Source: Flavobacterium enshiense DK69 (lineage in GTDB: Bacteria; Bacteroidota; Bacteroidia; Flavobacteriales; Flavobacteriaceae). From it: DNA of 64,000 nucleotides. The notes beneath the pieces are model-generated. The model made no database searches and was not told where the DNA came from. It saw only the letters and a program-made list of their open reading frames with translations. The DNA is taken from the NCBI RefSeq assembly GCF_000498495.1, contig NZ_AVCS01000015.1, positions 365,329-429,328 on the forward strand. Reading direction: 5' to 3'. Below are positions 43,176-55,563 of this stretch, one piece after another. How positions within the stretch are numbered: the stretch's first letter is position 1; the number at the start of each line of letters is the position of its first letter. Position numbers and translations under genes: made by a program.

Positions 43176-44798
43176 ATGAAATTTAAAATTGCACTTCTTT
43201 CCGTGCTGGCTTGTTGTATGGCCAATGCCCAAAAGCAACCTGTCGATTTTATCATAAACAATGCTACTGTTTATACGGTAAATAAAAACTTCGATAAAGC
43301 TGAAGCTATTGCTGTTTCCGGAGGTAAAATAGTCGGGATAGGAAAAACGGCTGAAATCAATGAAATGTTTACTTCGAATGATGTTTACGATGCAAAAAAT
43401 AAATTCATCTATCCGGGGTTTTACGATGCTCATGCTCATTTTTACAACTATGGGATGAGTCTTCAGACGGTAGATTTACGCGGAACCAAAAGTTTCGAAG
43501 AGGTAATCGAAAGGGTTAACCAATTCAAAGGCAAAAAGAAAATAGCATATATCCAGGGCAGGGGCTGGGATCAGAATGACTGGCCTGACAGGGAGTTTCC
43601 TAATAATAAGGTGTTGGATATAATTTTTCCGGACATACCTGTAGTACTTACACGTATAGACGGGCATGCGTTGATCGCTAATTCTGTTGCGTTGAAAATG
43701 GCAGGAATCACTACGAAAACGAAAGCAGAAGGCGGTCAGATTGAAGTTAAAAATGGTGCGCTGACCGGAATATTGATAGATAATCCAATGGAACTGGTTT
43801 ACAATAGTATGCCCAAACCGTCCAGATCAGAGCAGATAAATGCGCTTATGTCAGCTCAAAAAACAATGTTCGAATATGGATTAACGACCATTAACGAAGC
43901 CGGACTTGAACGTGATGTAATCAACTTGATTGATAGTTTACAGCGTGAAAACCGATTGGATATCAATATTTATGCAATGGTTAAGGCGTCCAAGGAAAAT
44001 CTGGATTATTACATTAACAAAGGTATTTATAAAACCGATAAACTCAATGTGCGTTCCTTTAAGTTTATGGCTGACGGTGCTTTGGGGTCACGTGGCGCCT
44101 GCCTGCACAAACCTTATTTCGACAGGCCAAAACAATTTGGGGCATTATTGTCGCCAATAGAGGAAATGCGCAAGACAGCAAAGAGAATAGCGGCCTCCGA
44201 TTTTCAGATGAACACGCATGCCATTGGTGATTCGACCAATACTGTAATATTGAAGATTTATAAAGAAGTGCTGACCGGGAAAAAAGATAGACGCTGGAAA
44301 ATAGAACACGCTCAAGTGCTGCGCGAAAAGGATTTCGATTATTTCAAATCGGGAATTATTCCTTCTGTTCAGCCTACACATGCGACTTCCGACGTATATT
44401 GGTCTACGGAAAGACTGGGATTGCAGCGAATTAAAAATGCCTACGCCTATAAAAAACTGCTTGACAAGGCAGGAGTGATTGCGCTTGGAACCGATTTCCC
44501 GGTCGAAGAAGTCAATCCTATGTATACATTCTATGCGGCGGTAGCGCGTAAGGACTTGAAAGGCTTTCCTTCGGGCGGCTTTTTGCCTGAAAATGCCTTA
44601 ACACGCGAAGAAACTTTAAAAGGAATGACTATTTGGGCTGCTTATTCTGATTTTGAAGAAAACGAAAAGGGAAGTCTTGAGGTTGGGAAATGGGCCGATT
44701 TCACCATTTTCGATGCTGATTTTATGACAATGCCTATTGAACAGGTTTTGCTGATCAAGCCAAAGAATACATTTATAAAAGGAAAACAAGTGAAATAA
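43176..44798 (+). CDS. Secreted YtcJ-like amidohydrolase
   Basis: A 540-residue metal-dependent hydrolase with a signal peptide (MKFKIALLSVLACCMANAQ). The amidohydrolase_3 layout is clear: VNKNFDKAEAIAVSGGKIVGIG, the metal motif GFYDAHAHFYNYG, GRGWDQNDWPD, DGHALIANSVAL, MADGALGSRGA, NTHAIGDST, WKIEHAQVL and the final Asp in ALGTDFPVEEVNP. It would cleave an amide or related bond in a small molecule or peptide in the periplasm. The specific substrate is unknown. It has a strong promoter and its own terminator. Confidence 0.92.
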   Translation: MKFKIALLSVLACCMANAQKQPVDFIINNATVYTVNKNFDKAEAIAVSGGKIVGIGKTAEINEMFTSNDVYDAKNKFIYPGFYDAHAHFYNYGMSLQTVDLRGTKSFEEVIERVNQFKGKKKIAYIQGRGWDQNDWPDREFPNNKVLDIIFPDIPVVLTRIDGHALIANSVALKMAGITTKTKAEGGQIEVKNGALTGILIDNPMELVYNSMPKPSRSEQINALMSAQKTMFEYGLTTINEAGLERDVINLIDSLQRENRLDINIYAMVKASKENLDYYINKGIYKTDKLNVRSFKFMADGALGSRGACLHKPYFDRPKQFGALLSPIEEMRKTAKRIAASDFQMNTHAIGDSTNTVILKIYKEVLTGKKDRRWKIEHAQVLREKDFDYFKSGIIPSVQPTHATSDVYWSTERLGLQRIKNAYAYKKLLDKAGVIALGTDFPVEEVNPMYTFYAAVARKDLKGFPSGGFLPENALTREETLKGMTIWAAYSDFEENEKGSLEVGKWADFTIFDADFMTMPIEQVLLIKPKNTFIKGKQVK

Positions 44799-44806
44799 AT
44801 GGTAAT

Positions 44807-44834
44807 CCCGGACGAAAGTTCGGGTTTTTTTTTT
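44807..44834 (+). terminator. Terminator of the amidohydrolase gene
   Basis: A 6-bp GC-rich stem CCCGGA (44807-44812) / TTCGGG (44819-44824) with one G-U pair, followed by a run of ten T. Confidence 0.85.
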
Positions 44835-44835
44835 G

Positions 44836-44964
44836 GAGCGACCCGAGCGATAGCGAATTGGCGAAGCAATGGTTTGGATGCATCAGTAATCCCTGTTCCT
44901 GCTGTCCGTTTTATCTTTTGCTCCGTTAAAACTCCACCAAAGGATACCGCTCCCATCAGGGCTA
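44836..44964 (-). repeat. Intergenic repeat family, copy 2
   Basis: On the minus strand it starts TAGCCCTGATGGGAGCGGTA, then TCCTTTGGTGGAGTTTTAAC, then GGAGCAAAAGATAAAACG, then GACAGCAGGAACAGGG, and ends with CAAACCATTGCTTCGCC. It shares blocks with copy 1 (1252-1377) and copy 3 (46940-47034). It lies head to tail with nothing and opposes the direction of both flanking genes. Confidence 0.7.
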
Positions 44965-45238
44965 AAGGACAAACCATTTTACTTTTTGTAATGTTTCTGA
45001 TGATATTTCATCGGGTTTTAACCATGAAATCTTCGCGTTAAATTCTATAGTATTTGCTGTAAAAAAACTGAAATTACAATCTGTAATCCAAAACTTCTGT
45101 TTTTAATAGTTTTAATTTCATTTTAGCCGTAAATCAGATTTTAAAATATAAAATTGTAATTAAATTACCATTTAAGGTTTCTGATTAAAACTTTATGACG
45201 CAATTTTGTTTCATAATAAAACTTAAAAAGAAATAATT

Positions 45239-46846
45239 ATGTGCGGAATATTGGCAGTTATAGGAAAAGGGACAGACGAAACTTTAGTGAAGCAATTATC
45301 TAAAAGAATGTCGCATCGAGGACCGGACGAAAGTGATTTGCATGTTACTGAAAAAGGACATTTTTTAAGTCATGAACGTTTGTCTATTGTAGATTTACAT
45401 ACGGGAAAACAACCTATTCAGGGAACGTCTTCCGCCTGGATGGTGCATAACGGTGAAATCTACAACCATCAGAAACTGCGCGAAACAATATTGCGCCATC
45501 ATACTTTTAGAACTACATCCGACTCAGAAGTAATTGTACACCTGTATGAGGAATTCGGTTATGATTTTTGTGATATGCTCGACGGGATTTTCGCCTTTGT
45601 GGTAATCGATGGTGACGATTTTATTGCCGGTCGTGATCCGTTGGGAGTGAAACCATTGTATTACGGGAAAGACAGCCAAGGGCGTTTGTATTTTGCTTCC
45701 GAAATGAAAGCGATTGCCGACCAATGTGAGGATTTCGAAGCTTTTCCGCCAGGACATTATTACACGTCCAAAACCGGATTGGTAAAATACTATCAGCCAA
45801 AATGGGAAGATGAAACTTTAGCAGTAGAAAAGCTCGATTTAAAAGCTATTCGTGAAACCTTAACTGAAGCTGTTCGTAAACGCCTTATGAGTGATGTGCC
45901 AATCGGAGTATTGCTTTCAGGAGGATTGGATTCTTCTTTGACATCATCGATTGCTTCAAGACTTCTCAAAGAAGTTGACGGCCAGAAACTGCATTCGTTT
46001 TCCATTGGTTTGGACAAAGACGCACCGGATGCCATTGCGGCAAGAGAGGTGGCAGGATTTTTAGGGACAGAACACCACGAAATCCATTTTACGATAGAAG
46101 AGGGGATTGAAATCCTGGATAAGTTAATCTGGCATCTGGAAACCTATGATGTGACTTCTGTCCGCGCCAGTACGCCAATGTATTTCCTGTCGAAAGCAAT
46201 TACCGACATGGGAATCAAAGTAGTGCTTTCCGGAGAAGGTTCCGATGAGATTTTTGGAGGGTATTTGTATTTCAGAAATGCGCCAAGCGTAGCTGATTTC
46301 CAAAAAGAAACCATTGAGAGAGTACAACGTCTTTCCACTGCCGATTTGCTTCGTGCAGACAAATCGACCATGGCACACGGATTAGAGGCGAGAGTGCCGT
46401 TTTTAGACAAAGCTTTTTTGGAATTGGCTATCAAAATTCAACCAGAAGAAAAAATGCCTAAAACCTATGACGGAATTGAGAAATACATCCTTCGTAAAGC
46501 ATTTGATACGCCTGAGCAGCCATATTTGCCGGAAAGTGTTTTATGGCGTCAGAAAGAACAGTTTTCGGATGGGGTGGGGTACAACTGGATTGATACTTTA
46601 GTTGAATATTGTGCTTCTCAGGTTTCGGATGAGGATTTTGCTAAAGCGGGCGAACTGTTTCCTTACAACACGCCGGCTACGAAAGAAGCATTTTTCTACA
46701 GAACTATTTTTCATAAGCATTTTCCTCAGGAAGGCGCGGCGAAAACAGTCCGCAAATGGATTCCGAAATGGCAGTCAAACCAGGATCCGAGTGGTAGGGC
46801 AAACGCAGCTCACGTTAAAAGTGATTTAGCTGTAGCTCTGAAATAA
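45239..46846 (+). CDS. asnB: Asparagine synthase (glutamine-hydrolysing), AsnB type
   Basis: A 535-residue two-domain enzyme making asparagine from aspartate with glutamine as nitrogen donor. The N-terminal class II amidotransferase has the catalytic Cys 2 (MCGILAVIG), HRGPDESD and SDSEVIVHLYEEFG. The C-terminal ATP-pyrophosphatase domain has LLSGGLDSSLTSS, VVLSGEGSDEIFGGYLYF, and HGLEARVPFLDKAF. It is flanked on both sides by inverted copies of the intergenic repeat. It ends in a terminator 27 bases downstream. Confidence 0.96.
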   Translation: MCGILAVIGKGTDETLVKQLSKRMSHRGPDESDLHVTEKGHFLSHERLSIVDLHTGKQPIQGTSSAWMVHNGEIYNHQKLRETILRHHTFRTTSDSEVIVHLYEEFGYDFCDMLDGIFAFVVIDGDDFIAGRDPLGVKPLYYGKDSQGRLYFASEMKAIADQCEDFEAFPPGHYYTSKTGLVKYYQPKWEDETLAVEKLDLKAIRETLTEAVRKRLMSDVPIGVLLSGGLDSSLTSSIASRLLKEVDGQKLHSFSIGLDKDAPDAIAAREVAGFLGTEHHEIHFTIEEGIEILDKLIWHLETYDVTSVRASTPMYFLSKAITDMGIKVVLSGEGSDEIFGGYLYFRNAPSVADFQKETIERVQRLSTADLLRADKSTMAHGLEARVPFLDKAFLELAIKIQPEEKMPKTYDGIEKYILRKAFDTPEQPYLPESVLWRQKEQFSDGVGYNWIDTLVEYCASQVSDEDFAKAGELFPYNTPATKEAFFYRTIFHKHFPQEGAAKTVRKWIPKWQSNQDPSGRANAAHVKSDLAVALK

Positions 46847-46873
46847 TTTAAAATGTGATTTGTTTGTTAAAAG

Positions 46874-46901
46874 ACGCTGGCAGCTATGCTGGCGTTTTTT
46901 T
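46874..46901 (+). terminator. Terminator of asnB
   Basis: An 8-bp stem ACGCTGGC (46874-46881) / GCTGGCGT (46888-46895) with two G-U pairs, then a T-run to 46901. Confidence 0.8.
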
Positions 46902-46939
46902 ATTTCTCAAACACTTCAAAAGTAATAAAAGCAATTCTC

Positions 46940-47034
46940 TAGTCCTGATGGGAGTGGTGTCCTTTTGTGAATTACATTTTTTAACGCGAGGAGCTAAAGA
47001 TAGAGCGGACGCATGAACATGTTTTGCTGAGCAT
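46940..47034 (+). repeat. Intergenic repeat family, copy 3
   Basis: On the plus strand it reads TAGTCCTGATGGGAGTGGTG, then TCCTTTTGTGAATTAC, a region with TTAACGCGAGGAGC, then TAAAGATAGAGCGGACGC and ATGAAC. It matches copies 1 and 2 in block order but is in the opposite orientation to copy 2, so the two copies form inverted flanks around asnB. Confidence 0.65.
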
Positions 47035-47083
47035 ATCTAATAATTTTGTAACATATTTCTGCTGATAAAATTTGTCAAAAAAA

Positions 47084-47118
47084 GCAACAAAAAAACCCTG
47101 AAATTTCTCTCAGGGTTT
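47084..47118 (-). terminator. Terminator of the small outer-membrane protein gene
   Basis: Perfect 9-bp stem AAACCCTGA (47093-47101) / TCAGGGTTT (47110-47118); on the minus strand a T-rich run follows. Confidence 0.85.
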
Positions 47119-47143
47119 CTAATGTATTGCAGGATTTTATAAG

Positions 47144-47584
47144 TTATAACTTCACTGTTAATCCAATTCCGGGAGAAAAACCAGAAGTGCTTCCGCCGGC
47201 AAGTTCCAGATATACGCCCCATTTGTCATTCCAGAACCAACGCCCTCCAACGTGAAGACCTAAATTAATGTCATCATCGTTGTCATTGTTATCATTGTCT
47301 CCCGTGAAAATAGCGTATCCCAAATTGGCTCCACCATAAACATCCCAAGCGTCATCTGAAATCCCAAAAACATTATCGAAATAATAGTTTGCCTTTACTC
47401 CCAGATTTAACCAATCAAAATCCAGGTCTGTTCCGACACCGGGAGCAATTGTAATATCCTTATGAACAGGAATTTCATAATTAGCACCTACAAGACCAAA
47501 ATTCAATTCACTTCTAGCTTGTCCAAAAACATTTGCATAATTAAAGAATAACGCAAAAACAAATAGTAATATTGGCTTTTTCAT
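47144..47584 (-). CDS. Small outer-membrane beta-barrel-like protein
   Basis: A 146-residue protein with signal peptide MKKPILLFVFALFFNYANVFGQ. The mature part has alternating strands (ELNFGLVGANYEIPV, DWLNLGVKANYYFDNVFG, AWDVYGGANLGYAIF, GLHVGGRWFWNDKWGVYLELAGG) and ends in a short strand GIGLTVKL, consistent with a small eight-stranded barrel. A loop near residue 95-107 is an Asp/Asn run (GDNDNNDNDDD) that could bind calcium or simply be low complexity. No characterised family was recognised. Confidence 0.75.
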   Translation of the reverse strand: MKKPILLFVFALFFNYANVFGQARSELNFGLVGANYEIPVHKDITIAPGVGTDLDFDWLNLGVKANYYFDNVFGISDDAWDVYGGANLGYAIFTGDNDNNDNDDDINLGLHVGGRWFWNDKWGVYLELAGGSTSGFSPGIGLTVKL

Positions 47585-50844
<3,260 letters not shown>

Positions 50845-50919
50845 TATGTTTAGTATTGGTTATTTTAATATATTTAACTTCTTTTAAAAAACTAAACAAC
50901 CAAAAAAACATATAAAATT

Positions 50920-51855
50920 ATGAAAGTAACTATAGTTGGTGCCGGAAACGTGGGTGCTACCTGTGCAGATGTGATTTCTTATAGAGGAATTGCCAGTGAA
51001 GTGGTTTTGCTGGATATTAAAGAAGGTTTTGCCGAAGGTAAGGCCATGGATATTTCACAATGTGCAACTACAACTGGTTTTAATACACGTGTTTCGGGAA
51101 GTACAAACGATTATTCAAAAACAGCCAATAGTGATGTGGTGGTAATTACATCCGGTATTCCGCGAAAACCAGGGATGACCCGTGAAGAACTTGTCGGAAT
51201 CAACGCAGGAATCGTTAAAGGTGTAGCGGATAATGTGCTGAAACATTCTCCAAATGCTGTGATAGTAGTGGTTTCCAATCCGATGGATACAATGACGTAT
51301 CTGACTTTAAAAGCAACTGGTTTGCCTAAAAACAGAGTTATCGGTATGGGTGGTGCTCTGGACAGTTCCCGTTTTAAATATTATTTGTCGAAAGCGTTAA
51401 ACAAACCTTCTGCTGATGTAGATGGAATGGTTATTGGCGGTCACGGTGATACGACCATGATTCCGTTAACGCGCCTGGCTTCCTATTGTGGTGTGCCGGT
51501 TTCTACATTCCTTTCTCAGGAAGAAATGGATAAAGTGGCTGCTGATACGATGGTAGGAGGAGCAACATTAACTGGGTTGCTTGGAACTTCGGCTTGGTAT
51601 GCGCCGGGAGCTTCAGTAGCTTATCTGGTAGATAGTATATTAAATGATCAAAGAAAAATGATTCCTTGTTCGGTTTACCTTGAAGGAGAGTATGGTCAAT
51701 CTGATATCTGTATGGGTGTGCCTTGTATTATAGGTAAAAATGGAGTTGAATCTATTGTGGATATTAAATTGAACGATGCGGAAAAGGCGTCATTTGCTAA
51801 AAGTGCTGAGGCAGTTCGTGCTATGAATGCCGATCTGAAAACTGTTTTAGCGTAA
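50920..51855 (+). CDS. mdh: Malate dehydrogenase
   Basis: A 311-residue NAD-dependent enzyme of the LDH-like MDH class that interconverts malate and oxaloacetate in the TCA cycle. It shows the glycine-rich dinucleotide loop GAGNVGATCAD, the adenine-ribose Asp in VVLLDIKEG, ITSGIPRKPGMTREEL with the substrate Arg residues, VSNPMDTMTYL, and the catalytic His in VIGGHGDTTMIP. A terminator follows. The nearest upstream box, TATATTTA, is one base from consensus. Confidence 0.97.
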   Translation: MKVTIVGAGNVGATCADVISYRGIASEVVLLDIKEGFAEGKAMDISQCATTTGFNTRVSGSTNDYSKTANSDVVVITSGIPRKPGMTREELVGINAGIVKGVADNVLKHSPNAVIVVVSNPMDTMTYLTLKATGLPKNRVIGMGGALDSSRFKYYLSKALNKPSADVDGMVIGGHGDTTMIPLTRLASYCGVPVSTFLSQEEMDKVAADTMVGGATLTGLLGTSAWYAPGASVAYLVDSILNDQRKMIPCSVYLEGEYGQSDICMGVPCIIGKNGVESIVDIKLNDAEKASFAKSAEAVRAMNADLKTVLA

Positions 51856-51877
51856 TATTTTAAATACAATAAAAAGG

Positions 51878-51903
51878 AAGGCTGCTAAGGGCAGTCTTTT
51901 TTT
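51878..51903 (+). terminator. Terminator of mdh
   Basis: An 8-bp stem AAGGCTGC (51878-51885) / GCAGTCTT (51891-51898) with one G-U pair, then a T-run to 51904. Confidence 0.8.
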
Positions 51904-51925
51904 TATGATATAATTAAGAAATAAA

Positions 51926-51956
51926 TTGGTAGATATATTGGTAAAGTATATATTTG
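51926..51956 (+). promoter_or_regulatory. Predicted promoter of secDF
   Basis: TTG at 51926-51928, a 20-base spacer, and TATATTTG at 51949-51956: a full consensus match. It is followed by CTCGTT exactly as at gyrB. Confidence 0.75.
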
Positions 51957-51994
51957 CTCGTTTTTGAAAAAAGAATAATTAATTTTTAGTAATA

Positions 51995-54961
51995 ATGCAG
52001 AATAAAGGACTCATTAAATTTTTTGCAATTTTATTTGCATTGGTAAGTATTTACCAGCTTTCCTTCACGGTTGTTACCAATAATATTGAAAGTAAAGCAA
52101 AGGCATTCGCGAATGGCGACTCTAAAAAAGAGTTGTTTTACTTAGACTCTATTGGTAAAGAAAAAGTGTTTTTAGGTCATACTTTTAATGACGTAAGAGC
52201 AAAACAAATCAATAAAGGTCTTGACCTTGAAGGAGGAATCAACGTAATCCTTCAAATTTCGGTTAAAGACGTATTGAAAGGATTGGCAAACAATTCAAAA
52301 AATCCGGTTTTTAACAAAGCGCTTTCGGAAGCAACTAAAAACAGAGAGGGGAATCAGGATTATCTTGATGCTTTCTTCATTGCTTTTGATCAGGTTTCAA
52401 ATGGAACAACAAAATTATCTTCACCTGAAATTTTCGCTAACAGAAATTTAAGTGAGATCAATTTTACAATGTCAGATGCGCAGGTTAAAACGATCATCAG
52501 AAAGAAAGTTTCTGAGTCTGTAGAAAGTGCATTCCGTGTATTAAGAGAGCGTATCGACAAATTTGGTGTAACTCAGCCTAACATCCAAAAATTAGGAGAG
52601 TCTGGAAGAATCTTAGTAGAGCTTCCAGGGGCTAAAGACATCGATCGTATCCAAAAGTTATTACAGAGTACTGCTCAGTTAGAATTCTGGGAAACTTATA
52701 AAACTGATGAGATTGCTAATTTCTTAATGGCAGCTAACGAAGTTTTAAAGAAAACTGAAAAACCAGTTGTAGGTACTGTAGCTCCAAAAACGTCAGATAT
52801 CGATTCTTTATTGACGTCTAAAGCAAATGATTCTGCGACAGTTAAAAAAGGAAACAATCCGTTGTTGGATTTAGTTAAAGGTGGTGGACAGCAAGGAAGC
52901 CCGGTATTAGCTTATTTCAATCCAAAAGATACTGCAAAAGTTAATGCATATTTAAAAAGAGCTGACATCCGTTCTTTATTGCCTGCAGAACAGCGTTTCG
53001 CTCGTTTCGCTTGGGGTAAAGTAAGTTCTAAAACTCCGGATGTAGTTGAATTATATGCTCTTAAAACAAACAGAGAAGGTGTGCCTCCTCTAAGTGGTGG
53101 AGTAATCACAGACGCTTCTGAGTCTTTTGACCAAATGGGAAGACCATCTGTAACTATGCAGATGAACGCTTCAGGTGCTAAAGCATGGGAAGAATTAACT
53201 GGAAAAGCGTTTACGCAACAAAGTAATATTGCAATTGTATTGGATAACATTGTTTATTCAGCACCGGGAGTTTCTTCTGGACCAATTGCAGGAGGACGTT
53301 CTGAAATTTCAGGTGTATTCGATGTAACTGAAACTAAAGACTTAGCAAACATCTTAAGAGCAGGTAAATTACCGGCTTCTGCTGAGATTGTACAATCTGA
53401 GGTTGTTGGTCCGTCATTAGGACAACAAGCTATCGATAACGGTATCATGTCTTCAGTTGTTGGTTTATTATTAGTGTGTTTATGGATGGTTGTTTACTAT
53501 GGTAAAGCAGGTTGGTATGCTAACGTTGCATTATTAGTGAACTTATTATTCTTATTTGGTATCTTGGCTAGTTTAGGTGCTGTATTAACATTACCAGGTA
53601 TTGCCGGTATCGTGTTAACAATGGGTACTGCAGTAGATGCGAACATCATTATTTACGAAAGAGCAAAAGAAGAATTACGTGCCGGAAAATCATTGGGTGA
53701 GTCTATAATCGAATCATACAGCTGGAGAGGTGCTATGCGTTCCATTATTGATGCTAACGTAACGCACATCCTTACAGGTTTGATACTTTTTATCTTCGGT
53801 ACAGGACCTATTAAAGGTTTCGCGACTACCTTATTGATCGGTATCTTCACATCATTGTTCACAGCTATCTTCATTGCGAGAATGTTCATCGATAGAGATA
53901 TTGCTGCAGGAAGAAATTTAACATTTACAACTCCTTTATCTAAAAACTGGTTTACAAACTTCCATTTTGATTTTATCGGAGTTAAAAAATGGTCTTACAT
54001 GATTTCTGCTATCGTTATTATCGGAAGCTGTATTTCTTTCGGAATTAATGGCTTGGATGAAGGTGTTGATTTCGTAGGTGGTAGAACATTCCAGGTTAAA
54101 TTTGAAAAACCTGTGAACCCAACTGAAGTTTCGGAACAACTTGGAAAAGAATTCGGAGTTAACGTAGAGGTAAAAGAATTTGGTAATCCAAGCCAAATGA
54201 GAATTATCACGAAGTATAAAGTTCAGGAAGAAGGTGTAGGCGTTGATAAAGAAGTAAACGAGAAATTATATAACGGTTTGAAAGGTTATTATTCAAACAA
54301 TATTACTTACAATCAGTTCATCAATACTGCTGAAGGTAAAACTTTAGGAGTGGTTCAGGCTACAAAAGTAAGTGCATCTGTTTCTGATGATATCAAAACC
54401 AACTCTTACTGGGCTGTAATCGGAGCAATGTTAGTAGTTGCACTTTACTTAGTTGTGTCGTTCCGTAAATACCAATATTCATTGGGTGCGATTGCTGCTG
54501 TGGCGCATGACGTTATCTTCGTATTAGGATTGTACTCATTGTTGTATAAATTTATGCCTTTCCACATGGAAATGGATCAGCACTTCATCGCTGCGATCTT
54601 AACGGTTATTGGATACTCAATGAACGATACAGTAATTGTATTCGACCGTATCCGTGAGTTCATCTTAGGAAACAGAAAAGGTGATTTCAACCAGATTGTA
54701 AACGATTCAATTAATACAACATTATCAAGAACGATCAATACATCATTAACGATGATCATCGTATTAGGTATAATGTTCGTATTTGGTGGTGAGTCTATCC
54801 GCGGATTCGTATTCGCAATGTTGGTAGGTATCATTGTAGGAACTTATTCTTCATTATTTATCGCAACTCCGGTATTGGTGGATACTATGCCGAAATCTGA
54901 TAAAAAAGAAGTTGAAAGACTTCACGCTGAAGCAAATGCTGAAAGAGAAGTAGAAGCATAA
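51995..54961 (+). CDS. secDF: Protein translocase subunit SecDF (fused SecD and SecF)
   Basis: A 988-residue inner-membrane protein that uses the proton gradient to help protein export through SecYEG. The SecD half has GLDLEGGINVILQISVKD near residue 75, a long periplasmic head with RVLRERIDKFGVTQPNIQKLG, and the DxxD-type helix region GTAVDANIIIYERAKEELRAG. The SecF half starts near residue 650 with KWSYMISAIVIIGSCISFG, then DEGVDFVGGRTFQVKF, and ends with helices containing VIGYSMNDTVIVFDRIRE. Twelve membrane helices are expected. Bacteroidota commonly fuse these subunits. It has its own promoter and terminator. Confidence 0.97.
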   Translation: MQNKGLIKFFAILFALVSIYQLSFTVVTNNIESKAKAFANGDSKKELFYLDSIGKEKVFLGHTFNDVRAKQINKGLDLEGGINVILQISVKDVLKGLANNSKNPVFNKALSEATKNREGNQDYLDAFFIAFDQVSNGTTKLSSPEIFANRNLSEINFTMSDAQVKTIIRKKVSESVESAFRVLRERIDKFGVTQPNIQKLGESGRILVELPGAKDIDRIQKLLQSTAQLEFWETYKTDEIANFLMAANEVLKKTEKPVVGTVAPKTSDIDSLLTSKANDSATVKKGNNPLLDLVKGGGQQGSPVLAYFNPKDTAKVNAYLKRADIRSLLPAEQRFARFAWGKVSSKTPDVVELYALKTNREGVPPLSGGVITDASESFDQMGRPSVTMQMNASGAKAWEELTGKAFTQQSNIAIVLDNIVYSAPGVSSGPIAGGRSEISGVFDVTETKDLANILRAGKLPASAEIVQSEVVGPSLGQQAIDNGIMSSVVGLLLVCLWMVVYYGKAGWYANVALLVNLLFLFGILASLGAVLTLPGIAGIVLTMGTAVDANIIIYERAKEELRAGKSLGESIIESYSWRGAMRSIIDANVTHILTGLILFIFGTGPIKGFATTLLIGIFTSLFTAIFIARMFIDRDIAAGRNLTFTTPLSKNWFTNFHFDFIGVKKWSYMISAIVIIGSCISFGINGLDEGVDFVGGRTFQVKFEKPVNPTEVSEQLGKEFGVNVEVKEFGNPSQMRIITKYKVQEEGVGVDKEVNEKLYNGLKGYYSNNITYNQFINTAEGKTLGVVQATKVSASVSDDIKTNSYWAVIGAMLVVALYLVVSFRKYQYSLGAIAAVAHDVIFVLGLYSLLYKFMPFHMEMDQHFIAAILTVIGYSMNDTVIVFDRIREFILGNRKGDFNQIVNDSINTTLSRTINTSLTMIIVLGIMFVFGGESIRGFVFAMLVGIIVGTYSSLFIATPVLVDTMPKSDKKEVERLHAEANAEREVEA

Positions 54962-54985
54962 TTAAATGCTCATGTAATATGAAAA

Positions 54986-55013
54986 AGCCTCACAGTATGT
55001 GGGGCTTTTTTTA
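54986..55013 (+). terminator. Terminator of secDF
   Basis: A 9-bp stem AGCCTCACA (54986-54994) / TGTGGGGCT (54998-55006), one wobble pair, then a T-run. Confidence 0.8.
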
Positions 55014-55563
55014 TTTTAGAACCGAATTGTCAGGGCTTTTCCGGAAATGTAATTCCTGCCCTTCTCTACAATTGAAATTCACTGAACTCCAAAATATATA
55101 ATGCTTTGTGAAGTAATCTTCTCTTTGTTGAAAAAACAAAGTGAAGGACTTTCATTGCGGTCAGGGGTAGACAGTAATCTATTTGAATTTTAGGGTTGGT
55201 TTGGGGGTTTGGAAAGCAGTTAACCTGATTAAATTTTCTGCCATCGGCACATGCCATCGTGAAGCAGTTGTGTCTTACCAGAGAAAAAAGAGTTTAATAA
55301 GTCTTATCGGGAATCAATCCCTTTTGAAAGGGAAATTATATCCTTGAGTGGTTTTTAATGGCTGTAATGAGAAAAAAAGCGTTGTTAAAACAGGATTTTT
55401 TTTTGTTTAGATACAGTTTAAACATAAAAAAATCCCAAAGCTGTCTTTGGGATTTTTGTTCTTTTAGTTTGTTTTATCGATAAGTTGAATGGGTAAAAAA
55501 CGGAGTTTGAGGATGGCTTAAAATCCTGTCCACAAGAAACCTTTGTCGGCATGAGGTTTTTGA
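55014..55563. other. 550-base gene-poor region
   Basis: No convincing gene on either strand. The longest minus-strand frame (63 codons, 55066-55257) lacks a recognisable domain, start context or codon pattern of a gene. The only clear structures are CCCTTTTGAAAGGG near 55318 and a strong hairpin at 55431-55454. This is the largest stretch with no assigned content in the window. Confidence 0.55.
55428..55459 (-). terminator. Bidirectional-looking hairpin terminator
   Basis: Perfect 10-bp stem AATCCCAAAG (55431-55440) / CTTTGGGATT (55445-55454) with a 4-base loop and T-runs on both strands. It lies downstream of the minus-strand zinc-ribbon gene. Confidence 0.7.

Larger units (their letters stand above)
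44799..45238. other. 440-base spacer with a terminator and an intergenic repeat
   Basis: Contains the amidohydrolase terminator (44807-44834), copy 2 of the intergenic repeat family (44836-44964), and then an AT-rich stretch leading to asnB with no exact TAnnTTTG box. The nearest candidate is an AATTTTG at about 45204. A short plus-strand frame across the repeat is not considered a gene. Confidence 0.6.
46847..47143. other. 297-base spacer between convergent genes
   Basis: Contains the asnB terminator (46874-46901), copy 3 of the intergenic repeat (46940-47034) and the terminator of the minus-strand outer-membrane protein gene (47084-47118). No gene is supported. Confidence 0.6.

Noticed and set aside
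44836..46901. asnB with inverted repeats as a transposon
   Set aside because: There is no transposase, and the repeat flanks are not identical and lack target-site duplications. Recorded only as flanking repeats.
55066..55257. A 63-codon minus-strand frame in the spacer after secDF
   Set aside because: No domain, signal peptide, promoter box or plausible start context. Likely chance.
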